A DNA stretch of 64,000 nucleotides, from positions 5,185,085 through 5,249,084 of the forward strand of contig BFEA01000029.1 in NCBI GenBank assembly GCA_003427395.1. The letters run 5' to 3'. Below are positions 31,912 through 44,029 of this stretch, one piece after another. The notes under the pieces are model-generated. The model saw only the letters and a list, made by a program, of their open reading frames with translations. It searched no databases and was not told where the DNA came from. This stretch comes from Chara braunii (lineage: Eukaryota; Streptophyta; Charophyceae; Charales; Characeae). Made by a program: the position numbers and the translations under genes. Within the stretch, counting starts at the first letter, position 1. The number at the start of each line of letters is the position of its first letter.

Positions 31912-32450
31912 TGGGAATGAACTTGGGCCTGGTATGCAGGCCGATACTTTCACGAATTATTTGGCCTGAGAGGCTGGCCTGCGCGCACGTTTTTTGATAA
32001 CTGTCCGGAAGTACGATCTGATGGCACTCTCGACAGTTGGGATGAACCAGGGCCTGGTATGCAGACCGATACTTTCACGAATTATTTGGCTTGAGGAGCA
32101 GACCTGCTCACACATTTCTTGATAACTGTCTGGAGGTACGATCTGATGCCACTCTCGACAGTTTGGATGAACCGGGGCCTGGTATGCAGGCCGATACTTT
32201 CACGGATCATTTCGCCTGAGAGGCTGGCCTGCGCGCACGTTTCTTGATAACTGTCCGGAAGTACGATCTGATGGCACTCTAGATAGTTGAGATGAACCTG
32301 GGCCTGGTATGCGTGTCGAGACTTTCGCAGATTGTTTGACCTGAGAGGCAGGGCCAAGCATACGTTTCTTGATAATTGTCTGGAGGTGCTGTCTAATGGC
32401 ACTCTCGACCGTTAAAATGAACTTAGGCCTGACGCTAAGGCAGAGGCGTC
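31912..32450. repeat. 125-bp tandem array in 3' LTR
   Basis: Units at about 31912, 32038, 32164 and 32290, with a degenerate unit at about 32415, match the array at 13438-13975 unit by unit. Copy number in this array is therefore unchanged between the LTRs. Confidence 0.92.
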
Positions 32451-32665
32451 CAAGGATTTTTTCGAAATTGTCGAAGGTTGTTATCTGATGCGGCTCATAT
32501 CAGTCATCATGTACCTGAGCCTGGTGCACAGGCCAATGCATCCAATAATTTTGTTGTTATTATCTGTCCGAGGTCGCACTCACGAAAGCTTGGGTCAAGA
32601 GGCTATTGATTGGTGGAGAAGGAGGAATTGGGGATCGATCACGGGGAAGGATGGGAGGAAAAAGG

Positions 32666-32672
32666 TATAAAA
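32666..32672 (+). promoter_or_regulatory. Putative TATA box of the 3' LTR
   Basis: TATAAAA in the context AAAAAGGTATAAAAGAGAGG, identical to the 5' LTR site. In a 3' LTR it could drive transcription of flanking DNA to the right. Confidence 0.55.
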
Positions 32673-32814
32673 GAGAGGAAGTGGGACATATTTAGAGAGG
32701 AGGCGCACGGGAGAAGGGGCACGCACGAAGCGCACGCACAGACTAGTGTTCCGCGCTCGTAGCGAACTGCGTAGCGCTGCGCCCGATCTTCAGAGAGAGA
32801 GAGGGAGAGGGAGC

Positions 32815-32905
<91 letters not shown>

Positions 32906-33475
32906 NNNNNNNNNNNNNNNNNNNNNNNNNNNNNNNNNNNNNNNNNNNNNNNNNNNNNNNNNNNNNNNNNNNNNNNNNNNNNNNNNNNNNNNNNNNNNNN
33001 NNNNNNNNNNNNNNNNNNNNNNNNNNNNNNNNNNNNNNNNNNNNNNNNNNNNNNNNNNNNNNNNNNNNNNNNNNNNNNNNNNNNNNNNNNNNNNNNNNNN
33101 NNNNNNNNNNNNNNNNNNNNNNNNNNNNNNNNNNNNNNNNNNNNNNNNNNNNNNNNNNNNNNNNNNNNNNNNNNNNNNNNNNNNNNNNNNNNNNNNNNNN
33201 NNNNNNNNNNNNNNNNNNNNNNNNNNNNNNNNNNNNNNNNNNNNNNNNNNNNNNNNNNNNNNNNNNNNNNNNNNNNNNNNNNNNNNNNNNNNNNNNNNNN
33301 NNNNNNNNNNNNNNNNNNNNNNNNNNNNNNNNNNNNNNNNNNNNNNNNNNNNNNNNNNNNNNNNNNNNNNNNNNNNNNNNNNNNNNNNNNNNNNNNNNNN
33401 NNNNNNNNNNNNNNNNNNNNNNNNNNNNNNNNNNNNNNNNNNNNNNNNNNNNNNNNNNNNNNNNNNNNNNNNNNN
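32906..33475. other. Assembly gap (N run) inside the 3' LTR
   Basis: 570 N begin inside the GA microsatellite (32817-32905). Sequence resumes at the equivalent of about 14780 of the 5' LTR, so the missing part corresponds to roughly 380 bp of the 5' LTR. The gap size is probably an estimate. Long frames that cross it are not genes. Confidence 0.98.
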
Positions 33476-33511
33476 ATACTTGCGACCAGGTGATATTGGC
33501 TGTTCTCCGTG

Positions 33512-34020
33512 GAGCGCTTCACGCTCCCTGTACATGCGCCATACGCGCGACCAAGAGCTGATGCTGATTTTTGTTCGTTGTGAGCGCTTCATGCTCTCTG
33601 TACCTATGTCATGTGTGCGACCAAGTGCTGATGCCGATTTCCGTTTGTTGGGAGCGCTTCACGCTCTCCTGACCGAGCTCCACACGTGCGACCTGGTGAT
33701 ATTGTCTGTTCTCCGTGGAGCGCTTCACGCTCTCTGTACCTGCGCCGCACGTGCGACCAAGAGCTGATACTGATTTCCGTTCGTGGTGAGCGCTTTACGC
33801 TCTCCTTGTCAAGCATCATACGAGCGACCACGGGATGTTCTCTTTCCTCCGTGAGCGCTTCACGCTCTCGGTACCTGCGTCATACGCGCGACCAAGAGTC
33901 GATCGTCATGTGAACGACCGAGTGCTGATTTCGGTTTAGTGTGAGCGCCCTTCGGTCTTTGAACTTGTGCCATACGTACGGTCAAGTACTGTTCGCTGTC
34001 CCTGAGAGCGCTTCACGCTC
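33512..34020. repeat. Hairpin-bearing tandem array in 3' LTR
   Basis: GAGCG-loop-CGCTC units at 33512, 33582 (G-T pair), 33652, 33718, 33788 (CTTTA loop), 33853 and 34006 correspond to those in the 5' LTR. The unit at about 33943 has GGTC instead of CGCTC, losing the stem. The last unit has a CTTCA loop where the 5' LTR has TTCG. Confidence 0.9.
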
Positions 34021-34744
34021 TCTGCACATGTACGAGCAAGAGTCGTCCGCGCTCCGCACCGAGCTCCCTTCGAGTGACCGAGGGTTGTTCGCCGTTTGGA
34101 AGAGGACTTCTCTCTTCCTGTACCATACTCAGGACCAGACAGGGTCTTCGCAGCTTCGGGCGGTTTTTACCGGTGCTGGACCATTCTATCGTCCTTTTTT
34201 TGTTTTGTTTTAATCAGCTCCCTGTTCTAATCTGTTTGATGGCGTTCGACCCCTCTGCGTTTTCTTTCAACTCACGATCCAAGTCTTTTTGCCACGGCTC
34301 GACCGAGGCTGGTTTATTCGCTTGCTTTTCTCAAAAGTCTGTTCGGTTCGCAGAAAAGACCTTGGGATTCGCTCTGTTGAGACCAAGCTCTTCAGTTTTT
34401 TCTTTCATCCTCAAAGACCGTTATCCTCTCCTGATCACTAGCGTGAGGCTGTCAGCCATTCCATCGGCGCTCCCTCCTAGGGGGCGGTAGGTCGACAGCT
34501 GGACGGAAGCAAATGCGAACTAGAGAAAGGGACGAATGAGAGAGAGAGAGAGAGAGCAAAAAAAGGTGAGAGAAGAAGAGAGGGGGGGAAGAGAGCTACC
34601 GCTTGCGAACGTCTGTGGTTTCTCGGTAGAAGCAGAAAGAGAGAAGCTCTCAGAGGGAGAGGGAACGCGAGTTGAGGAGGCTGCTTCGACGGGACCCCTC
34701 CATGAGCGTGCTGGGATGAGCTGGTCGTCGTCTAAAGCTCGTAC

Positions 34745-35260
34745 TTTGGTAACTTCGGTCCCCCCATTGCTCTTTGGCTCTACATCTTGCCGAATATATA
34801 ATTGCTCTTTGGTTCCGAACTTGTCGAGGCTCTTTGCTTGCCGATCTTGTCGTCGTCTCCAGCTCGTTGTTATCTGTGTACTTTGGTAACTTTGTTTCCC
34901 CATTGCTCTTTGGCTCTACAGCTTGCTGAACATGTAGTTGCTCTTTGGTTCCGAACTTATCAAGGCTCTTTGCTTGCCGATCTTGTCGTCGTCTCCAGCT
35001 CGTTGTTATCTGTGTACTTTGGTAACTTTGTTTCCCCATTGCTCTTTGGCTCTACAGCTTGCTGAACATGTAGTTGCTCTTTGGTTCCGAACTTATCAAG
35101 GCTCTTTGCTTGCTAAGCTTGTCGTCGTCTCAAGCTCGTTGTTATCTGTGTACTTTGGTGACTTTGTTTCCCCTTTGCTCTTTGGCTCTACAGCTTGCTG
35201 AACATGTAGTTGCTCTTTGGTTCCGAACTTGTAGAGGCTCTTGGTCCCACAGCTTGCTGA
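34745..35260. repeat. 136-bp tandem array in 3' LTR (4 units)
   Basis: TTGCTCTTTGGTTCCGAACT occurs at about 34803, 34939, 35075 and 35211, a regular 136-bp period, against three occurrences in the 5' LTR. Units two and three are nearly identical to each other. Confidence 0.92.
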
Positions 35261-36006
35261 GCTCGTGGTCGCCTCAAGATCGTCGTTGTACGTGTCCCCT
35301 GATCTCAATTAAGTCAATTCCTTGATTTCACGAAGCTCTTTGGACTTGCCGCCGTCGCAAGCTCGTTTGTTATTCTTGTTCCCTACCCTCAGTTAAGCAA
35401 GTTCTTTGTGTTTACGTTGCTCTTTGAGCACAGGTCACAGACCGGGAGCTCAGCAAGTCCTTCGACTTTGCGATCGTTGGCTGGCCGTCCTTTCTAACAC
35501 GTTGATTCCACGAACACTTTTGACAGCTCTCGAGCTTGTCGACCAAGCTTGTTGATTTTACCAGCAATATTCACAGCTCGCCGAGGTTGTCATTACTCTT
35601 TAGGTGTTACGGGCGAGGGTTACAGCTCGCTGAGCCAGGCGGTTGGCAGAAGGGCGATTTCCCAGCTCGTCGCCTCTTGAGTTAGCTGGTTCTCAGTTTA
35701 TATTCCCGGGGCGAGGAACGGTCCGGTGCCTGTGACCCGGTACCCCCCCCCGTTCTCGGGGGCGGAACGAACTCGACACCGGTAAGCCGCGTAAAGGAAA
35801 GCTTAGTCGTCGGACAAAAGCTAAGGGGAAATACGTAAGACGCCGGGTCATTCGAAAGCTCTTATCTGCGCCCCCGGTAGAGGCTACAAAGCCACTAACT
35901 TGCTCCCTCGCCTGGGATAGAGTGTGGCCATCGAGTAGAAGGAGAAGGGGGGGGGGCTGAGAAGGCGAGACAGGAAGGCTGACTGGTCAGAGGGACAACC
36001 CCGACA

Positions 36007-36010
36007 CCGG
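36007..36010. repeat. Target-site duplication, right copy (CCGG)
   Basis: CCGG directly follows the GACA end of the 3' LTR and matches 12549-12552. Confidence 0.75.
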
Positions 36011-36045
36011 TCTCCAGCACGTGCTGCTCCCCACGAAGACTGGAG

Positions 36046-36048
<3 letters not shown>

Positions 36049-36079
<31 letters not shown>
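36049..36079. repeat. Poly(A) tract
   Basis: About 29 consecutive A, 40 bp beyond the giant element, at the junction with dispersed-repeat segment B. It could be the tail of a small retroposed sequence whose body was split by the giant insertion, but no such body is recognised. Confidence 0.85.
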
Positions 36080-36080
<1 letters not shown>

Positions 36081-36775
36081 TTTTGGGGAGATCGTACTTT
36101 TTTTTGTAACTTCACGATGCTCCTTATTCGCGCACACTTTGTTGCGCTTTGTCCTGCACTTTATTCCCCTTGCGCATTGATTCCAATCTCAATTGTAAAT
36201 TCCTCTTCTTCCTTTTTGGCGAGTTCGGGTGTATCTTCTCCCTCTTGGCTTTTCTTGGCGCCGAAACATGCGGTCCCTTCCCCTTCGTCTCATGGGCCAG
36301 AGCGGTACATGACTGGATCGATGTGTGGAGAGTGGTTATGTCCCTCGCGCCACGCCACGCCGCGGCCTAGGCATGTCGACCATATGCACCTCGTTCCTTT
36401 CTCGCTCCCCCTGCCTAGCGTAAACCCGACTAGCTTGCGCAAATGCTAATTGCTATAAATTTCGCAAGTGTGACTAAATCGCTCTCTAATGTAAACTTGG
36501 GGGAGTTAGCATGGTCGAGAGGATCGGCTAACAAGTGTGAGCATCCAAAGAGGCGAGTTCGCAGTTGGGGGATCCGATGAGCTGGTGGCCTCGACGGACC
36601 GTGGAGCACGGGCGAACCCGGTGTGAGTACTCGGGCTAAGCGGAATGACAACTATGGGTTGTTGGCAGGTGCGAGGCGACGGACTGCTTGCATCGGAGTA
36701 AGGAGGAGGATGGTGAAGCAGTGAGAGCGCGCGGGGCGCTGGGGTATGTGGGGACTTCTCTCCTTGCCTTCTATA
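36080..36775 (+). repeat. Dispersed repeat, segments B and C (copy 2)
   Basis: 36080-36420 matches 55690-55948: shared GATTTTGGG, ATGCTCCTTA.TCGC, CGGTCCCTT.CC.TTCGTCT and CATGACTGGATCGATG. 36420-36770 matches 58381-58760: shared GCTATAAATTTC-type text, TAAACTTG.GG.AGTTAGC, GGATC.GCTAAC, GGGATGACAACT-type text and GTTGGCAGGTGCGAGGCGAC. Segment order here is B-C, with D absent. Short frames in it are not convincing genes. Confidence 0.85.
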
Positions 36776-39700
36776 AATTTTGGTTTCGGCTTTCACCATT
36801 TTTGCCTTTGTAATTTCGGACTTTTGTACGATTGTGTGGATCCCTCCTTTCTTCCGAGTTTCTCTCATATTTCTTTCCTTTTATGGATGATGTCATGTGT
36901 GATGATTGCTGCTTGATGGTCTCAATTTTGTATGTATAATTCCTGTTTATGTTGGAGGATTGAATGATTGGGAAACGTGGATGCATGCATAACCGTAGTC
37001 CGATGGAATTGAAGGGAAATAGAGAAGTTGGTCGCCTTGAGTTCCTTTGTGAACGGATCCCATGCCACGTGTATACGTTACTGTCGGCCAGTAAAACGGT
37101 CCGTCATGTACACGCTCGCTTGCGTAAGTCGCCCACATCCGGGTTGTAGTACTGGTATATTTCTGCATGGATAGAAACAACAACATTAATGTGAATTCGT
37201 AGCATGGAATTCGGTGTCCCGTTTCAATTGACGGATTGTGAGTACTCTATCAAACGTTGCGCTTCGTCTCGCGGACTTGTACCGAGGTTGAGCATCGAAA
37301 ACACAACCTTCGACTGAGACCGTCCACGTCAGACTCTGATCTCTTTGAATCCTGTAGACACCATGTGTTGAGCAGCGAGATACCAATTGTGTTTTTTCCA
37401 TACACCACATACGGACCAGTCCTAGGCGTCAAAATCGTGAGTACCCGGCCGTGAAGGCCGTTGTCGAAGGGCGTGGTGTCCCGACCCTTCGTGGCGTACT
37501 AGGCTCCCTGCTCACAAACCTCCACGGTATACTAGGCACACCTTGCACGTGCACCTGTCATAATCATCACTTTGCTACAGAATTGGTCCAGTTAGCAGTC
37601 CCATGATAAAAAGGTGTGGGTGCACCGTTGGACTTTCCTTTGGTCCACACACTCTCGGCGCTCTACTGTACAACTGAGCACTATGCCTTGTGGTCGTGGT
37701 AGCCGTCGTGCTCGTCCAGGGATGTGAAGGTAGAAGGATCAACGCGGTTTTTTCTATTGCGCGCCGAGTCCTCTCTAGTCAAGTTATGGAACAAGTCTGA
37801 CAGTCACGATCAAAGTAAAAGAAAAAGGAAAAGAAAAGAGAGAAATAAAAGGGGGGGGGAAAAGGAAATATAATTTGGAAGCGTCATTTTTCAGATTGCG
37901 GCTTTGCTTAATCGGAACGTCTGGGGTGATTGCGGCATTACGTATTTCTGTTTTCCTTGTTGTTGTTGTTGTTTTCAACCTTAGTTCCCCTTTTAGTTAT
38001 TTCTTAAGGGAACGGACGGTTCAATTTCAAATTTGTGATTACGCATTGGCGGCCTAGACTGCCCGACCCCATGCGTTTCAGTTGTCGTGAATGTGACCTA
38101 CTAAGCCTCACGATGTAGGAATCTCAAACGGGAGAACCCATGGCCCCTTCAGTAGGAGGCTTATCACTCCCCGTGGAAGGTCATAAGCCCCCTCCTTGCC
38201 ATCGGACATGGGTATCCATTAGGAGTAACCCGATGGTCTCCTTTGAAGGGAAGAAAAGACAGATCAGTATCCTGTTATGGGACCACTGCGTGCCTGCCTG
38301 TAGCCTTTTCATATTAACGTGCGTAGAATGTGGGTGTTGCTAACAGACGAACATTGATTAGTGTATACAAGGGAGTGAGTAGTTATTATTGGGACTAAGT
38401 GTGAACTATTATAGCGAGCGGCTATGGCCTGTCGAAACGGGCTGCTCGGCTATAAGCCGGACTGTTGGAGGTTTTTAACTCGATGGTCTCTGGAGGTCGG
38501 TGAAAGCTCTTGGATATTATTCAAGTTATCCTGAATTACGATGGCAATGATGCAGAGTTGAAAATTAATGTAGAAGGGGCTAGAGAGGAGGAGATGAGGA
38601 TGGACCAGAAGCTGCAGGCAGTCGTGACCTCAATCAGAACTACCACACGTGAGCAGCAACGCCTATACCGCGATTTAGAGGTTGAGAGCGAGGTCAGCGG
38701 CGCGGAGACTCAATCTTGGCACAGTCTGGAGCAATGGAAGCAGGACACCTACCAACCGAGTCTATGGAAGAGGGCCCAAGGGCGAATTCACGTCGAGAGA
38801 GGCGCTAAGCGGTGAGCAGGCAGTTACAGGGCCAAGACGGGAAAGTGAGGTATATGGGGGTTACGAGCAACGTTAAGGGAGGCAAAGGGAAAAGGGACTT
38901 TTGTGAGAGTGCAGAGCGATCTGTGCCGACTCGTTGATTTCATCCTCGTCTGGTTATTGAGCTACGAGCAGAGTCGGTGAAGTTTGCAAGGGGCTACAAA
39001 CTGTGAGATGGCAACTTGGACCCAGGGGTATTGTGGTGCGCTCAAGCTATAGAAGTCAGACTTTCACGAGATATACGAGTGAGGAGCTAACGTGTTTTTC
39101 TCACTGACGCCATCACCCTATATTGTTGATTTTGTCTCAATCATGCGAAGATGGAAACAAGTGAGTGAACGAGGTACCAATAATGTGAGTGAGGGTTACG
39201 GCGTACGGGTCATGCAAGATCTTGAGGGGATATGAGATCGTAACCGGTATGAGTATACTGTGAGTATACGGATGATGGCATTCGAACTATTTTCTCCAGC
39301 TCCTACATACCAATCGGGAGCAGACACGCTGCAGTGAGGAGTCTACCTGATTGGAGCGAGAAACGAAAGTCTGGTACGGTAAACGAACTGAAAGGGGGTA
39401 TCACCTGAATCAAACATGTGGGGACCTCTCTCATTCCATGACTGCCACAATAACTTTAGAGTAGATGTTTGGGAAGCCGGTGGATGAATTGAGAACTTAG
39501 TTTAGCAGAGTGAGAGCTCTGGCAAGAAAGCCCTCACATGAGCTAGTAGTTGACGTCACTTTCTTTTATCACCCGTTCGCTCGGTTTCGCCATCGCATGA
39601 CTATCCATTTTCGCTATCGCTTTGATTTACGCATGATTATTAGTGCAGTGCAAGATGGTAGGTGCGCGAGAGAACACTTGAGATCAGTGCCTAGCAATGA

Positions 39701-40640
39701 AACTGGGGCCGAGACAAGTTACACAATGGTTACAGGCAGTGAGTGATAGTAGAGGGGGTTGTTAGAAGGGAGAACGGACGCACTAGGCAACACACGAAAG
39801 AGAGTGTGCTAATATGAAGTTGAACGAGGACCTCAATTTTGTAGGAAATAGTGAGCATGTACATTGTCATTGATGTTGCATGTTACCGACTATGGCTTGC
39901 ATTAATCTTCATCTCTGGAGTAGAAAATTGATTACAAATGCGTTGAACAATGTATTTGCAGTAGGTATAAGCAGGGTAAGTAAAGGTTTTCACCACTTTT
40001 TTTCGTGAGGAATAAGCATGTTCATAATGTAATTTGGTTTTGACTGAGTTATCCCTATGCTTCTTTAGTCATCACGTACATCCTTGAGAGTGCTTTATTG
40101 GCTATGAGGTAAGAGCATCAATGATCCATGAGATGCGAGTTACGTACTATTCTGAGTATTTACTGTGAGTGAAAGCATTTGACTTCGATGATTCACCGTC
40201 GAGAGTTGCACGAAGAGTGACAACTTGAGCAGCTCATCACCGATGTCTTCTAAAAGTTGAACTGCTCATTTACCAATGGTCAAGCTATAATTATTGTCGT
40301 GTGATTTCCATTGTTGGTTTGTCAAGTCCATTCGAGCATGATCCTGCACCACTATGAACGAGCTAAAGATGAAGCAAACCCGAGAAATTTAGTTGTTGAG
40401 GTCAACAATTTTTTTTTTGTGAGTAACCGGCCATCAATGTTGGCTCTAGTTACCAGTGTCATCATCACTACCATAGAGGGGAACTTTTCGTGCTTGCAAC
40501 GCCCTGTGAGAAGCAATTACAAGCAACGAGTTGCTTGTCAGAACCAGGCAAAGGTTGTCAAGGTCACACCAGGTAGCAAATCTGGATACCCGACAGACCA
40601 AGTTTATCCGGAATTTTCAATCCGGATGAAACTTCTGAAT
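36776..40640. other. Unassigned DNA with weak orphan frames
   Basis: No RNA gene or known protein is seen. The longest plausible frames are 38510-38815 (LQAVVTSIRTTTREQQRLYR, a hydrophilic, possibly helical peptide) and 40311-40643 (NFSCLQRPVRSNYKQRVACQ). Neither has a recognisable domain. A palindromic AGCCG...CGGCT patch lies near 38415-38460. Repeated GTGAGTATAC phrases occur at about 39250-39270. Confidence 0.4.
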
Positions 40641-43600
40641 TAATTATGAATATGGAAAATCCGGCCTTGCGCAAAATATATTTTTTTTAACTGAAAACAA
40701 AAAGTATGAAAAAAAGAATGTTGTTCATATAAATTATATGAACAACGTTTGGCTTGAGGACATCTTTGATATATCAACAGATATAAAGATAAAACATAAA
40801 ACATAAAAATATATATATATATATATATATAAAATAAATTAAGCATCCCCCTCTAAACCCTTTTATTTCCTGTCTTACCCTCTTTGGACCCTTTCATGCC
40901 CTATCAAGCTTTTCATAAAATAGGAACGTAGTTCTATTGTATTTTCCATGCGCAATATCACTTTTTTATCTTTTTTTTTTAATCATCCGGATTTCCGGAT
41001 GATCCTACCCCCCAATAATCCGGCAAGATAATCTGCCCAGATTATCCAGCCAGATAACATGTGCTCCGTAGCATAATTAGAGCTTACAGACGATTGAATC
41101 TCTTGAGTGATAGATTTGAGGGGGAAAGAGAGATTCGGATTGATAAACCTTGCTGAGCAGAATTCGGGAAGATCACCAGTTAACAGTGTTTTTGTCAAGG
41201 AAGGCGAGAAACTAGATAACAAATAAGGTTTCTGATTGCTCTTCAAAGGCATTTTACACTTTCCATTTTTCACTACTTTTACTAATTTTCTCTTTGCGAA
41301 TCTTTCTCACAACCGTGTGATCATGAAATGGTTACCAAGTCAGCTCAACTAAATTTAATGTGCCTTCAGATTGTTGGTACTCTTATAAAATTATAACATT
41401 CTAAGTTCTATATTGATAAAGTGATGTTGTATCCTTTGAGCCAACTCTGAGTCAAAAGGCAACATGATCCTGTTTTTTCACCGTGACCCACGTGTAATGG
41501 GCAAAAGGAAGTCTGTTTTTAGGGAAATCGCTTATCTTCTACCCAAACATATGTTTGATGGTGATTAGAGTTAGAGAAAGTTTTTGTATACAAAGTTCAA
41601 TTGAAGGATCAATCGCGCAGACAATGTTCAAAACTGAACCGTTTATAAGTTATTAACTATAACCCCTTTATCTCCTTTAATGAGTACTAAATAGCATTTT
41701 GTGCATTACCCGCTCAAGGTTACCGTGATTAAAAACCTGTGTATTATTCAAGCGGACGTCATTGTTTATCATATTTTTGCGCACTATGTGAATCATGGTA
41801 ACCACTGATGAGTCCCACACTCAAAGAGTATTATACCAAGTATGAACGAACGGATTATGAAAGGCTCGTTAATGTATACAGACGTCATTCTAAAAAGGGA
41901 TTTCATACTACATGTGGATAATTAATTACCCTTGATGGTTAGCATTGCGCATAACTCTATACTTGGTCAAACTCATTTGCGAAACTTGCTATGTAAGTCG
42001 GAACCAACTGAACCCCATAGTGTAAGTCAGGCTCGGCAGGACCATACGGTGTGCTCGTGAGAATACTTAATAAGACTTTGTAGGAAAGCACAACGGTAAT
42101 CATCTGTAGAATGTAGTCTGACCCTCATCCGTCAGATCAATAAGTAGCGAGGATCCACCTGACTAGTAAAAAGGTCAAGATTTTCCATTAAGTTTAGTAA
42201 ACTGTCAGGATCTGCCAGATTAGTGTGCAGCCAGGAGCCACACCTGGCATAGGGCAATGGATCAGCAATCAGTCGACTCGTAGCCAAGCAGTTCATGTGC
42301 CGAAAGTAACACATGACTCTCTTTGATTCCTTCTCAAAAGTGATCATGTGCCTTTTGCATTCTTAATGAAAAACAATCTCAGATGAAAGTGAAGCTCAAG
42401 GCCGGTTTGACCACAAGCATGAATAATACATGGGTTGAGTTTGCCCCTCACTTTGCCCTACATAAAGTGCACGAATAAAGAACACACCCAACCAAGTTCT
42501 GTACAGTACGTGAATGAGAATAGAATCCGGTTACCTCCCATGTTATATCTGAACTAAGACTTCGCTCAGTTGCATTCCCGCTTTGCGAGAGAATTAAGTT
42601 ATTTTTACTGTGCAGTTTAATACTGTTTCCACTAGTAAAATAATCAGTAAAAATGTTATTAGTGACTTTATCTTTCCATAACCAGCTATGTGTAGGGAGT
42701 TTTAGTGTCTGGTTGCCTACTCTAATTCCTAGTGAAAGACAAGTTGTCAAGAACCGAACGCAACGACTCTTCAACAATTTTTCACTTACTATGCCCTAGC
42801 CAGTGCTTAATCAAAGGTAAGACCTATCAACGGTAGTCTGTTATGGACAAATCAGTTGTAACTCAACTTTCACGACATGACAGACAAAAATATTATCGCC
42901 ATGCCCAACGCTCTGTATATTGGCAAAGTAGATGAATGAAAGGTTAAAGTGTTTGAGAAGACGGAAAAGTATAAAAGGATAATGAGGGATATTGCAGTTG
43001 GGAGAGCAAGAAACCGACTCGAGTTTATAGAGTATGTATCTCACATTCATGGATTATATGAGAAAAATGTATGGTATGACTTCATCTTTTGAGACAGTTC
43101 GAAGAGCAAGAAAGAAAATTAATGTCCAGTGGACGTAGATCAGAGCAACACCCACCTTTGAATCCTCTTTAATGATCCATTAAGTACTCAACTTCAACAA
43201 GGAAATATCTTTACTTTCAGCAACATCACCAACAATAGATAACAATCAACCTTCCTGCATTTTATATCAGACAGATAACTACTGACGGAATTTGAAGAGA
43301 CTGAAGATATTCTGACACGACCCTAGTCAGGTTCCTCTTGATGGTTTTCAGAATGAACTAATTCGTACATCTGCAACAGGACGCAATAATCAAAATTAAT
43401 TGTCACACAAAATCTATCAGTTTGTTTCCTGATCAACATTAGTCAGTCAATACTCACTCTAAAGACACTCAGATCACTTTTAGTATTCGTCTTCGCATAC
43501 GAGTACAGTTCAATCATTTCTGATCAGTAGATCAACTTTGACCAACTTCAACAAGATTGTTTTTAAGGATGTTTTTTTGTAATGATATGTTAATGCAATC
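40641..43600. other. AT-rich gene-poor DNA
   Basis: Composition is clearly more AT-rich than the rest. It contains an (AT)n run at 40809-40830, a TATAT-rich block, several T or A runs and a palindromic ATCATCCGGATTTCCGGATGAT near 40981-41002. No protein family is recognised on either strand. Confidence 0.6.
40809..40830. repeat. (AT)n microsatellite
   Basis: Eleven AT units in an A/T-rich stretch. Confidence 0.95.
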
Positions 43601-43618
43601 GACTTCAGACAGAAAAAT

Positions 43619-44029
43619 ATGTCAATCTTCGTGGTCCTCATTGAGTTTGCAGAAGGTATTATTCACGAGTTAAGGATCTACGAGAAGAAAGGCAAGGAAA
43701 CACATGAGCACTTTAATTCAGTTTGGGTCTCAGCACTCAAATATCTTGAGGAGAGAGAGCGAGAGTTTGCCGAGAATGGTACAAAGTTGATCCTAGCTTT
43801 GGATCCAAGCTCAACACTGATTATCCAGGTCTCCGATTCCTTTTCTCCTCACAGATGACTCTCACTTGCGTGACCCGATTGAATTTGCCAAAAGGTACAT
43901 CTCCCATGCAAAGATTGATTATGAGGTAGTGACTGAACCATCAGAGTTTCGACATCCCAGACGAGGGATCTTCTCCAAGCCATACCTTCCTACTTTGTAC
44001 GACGAGTTCTGTGCTATGTTTGATTTATG
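43619..44029 (+). pseudogene. Unknown coding remnant (two frames)
   Basis: The first frame (43619-43858) reads VVLIEFAEGIIHELRIYEKK, HFNSVWVSALKYLEERERE. From about 43853 a second frame reads DDSHLRDPIEFAKRYISHAK, IDYEVVTEPSEFRHPRRGI, LPTLYDEFCAMFDL and ends at TGA (44027-44029). Both look protein-like and are charged, with probable helices. The junction has a pyrimidine-rich run ending CACAG, which could be a splice acceptor, but the matching GT is only 26 bp upstream. It could be a host gene fragment or a gag-like remnant. The family is not recognised. Confidence 0.4.

Larger units (their letters stand above)
12553..36006 (+). mobile_element. Giant Ty3/gypsy-type LTR retrotransposon (about 23.5 kb)
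   Basis: Two long direct repeats (12553-17196 and 31029-36006) both begin TGTCG and end CCGACA or CTGACA. CCGG flanks the whole. A PBS sits 3 bp inside the 5' LTR. The 13.8-kb internal region encodes an unknown repeated-domain array, then gag, protease, RT, RNase H and integrase, the Ty3/gypsy order. In the first roughly 390 aligned LTR bases I count about 20 differences by eye, mostly transitions, so insertion is not very recent. Size and the extra coding region before gag recall the Ogre group of plants, but the RT signature (PMGWTN, FLDDLPIKG) differs from what I know of Ogre. Stops and frameshifts in every frame indicate a non-autonomous copy today. Confidence 0.95.
31029..36006 (+). repeat. 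3' LTR of the giant element
   Basis: It aligns to the 5' LTR over its whole length. It starts TGTCGGGCAGCTGCC and ends CAACCCCGACA. It is 4,978 bp as assembled, including 570 N. Differences include an extra 136-bp unit, a shorter C-run near 35745 and scattered transitions. A single N at 31833 matches an N at 13358 in the 5' LTR. Confidence 0.95.

Noticed and set aside
32639-33592. Very long minus- and plus-strand open frames (up to 317 codons)
   Set aside because: They run through 570 N and a GA microsatellite; no stop can be seen in N.
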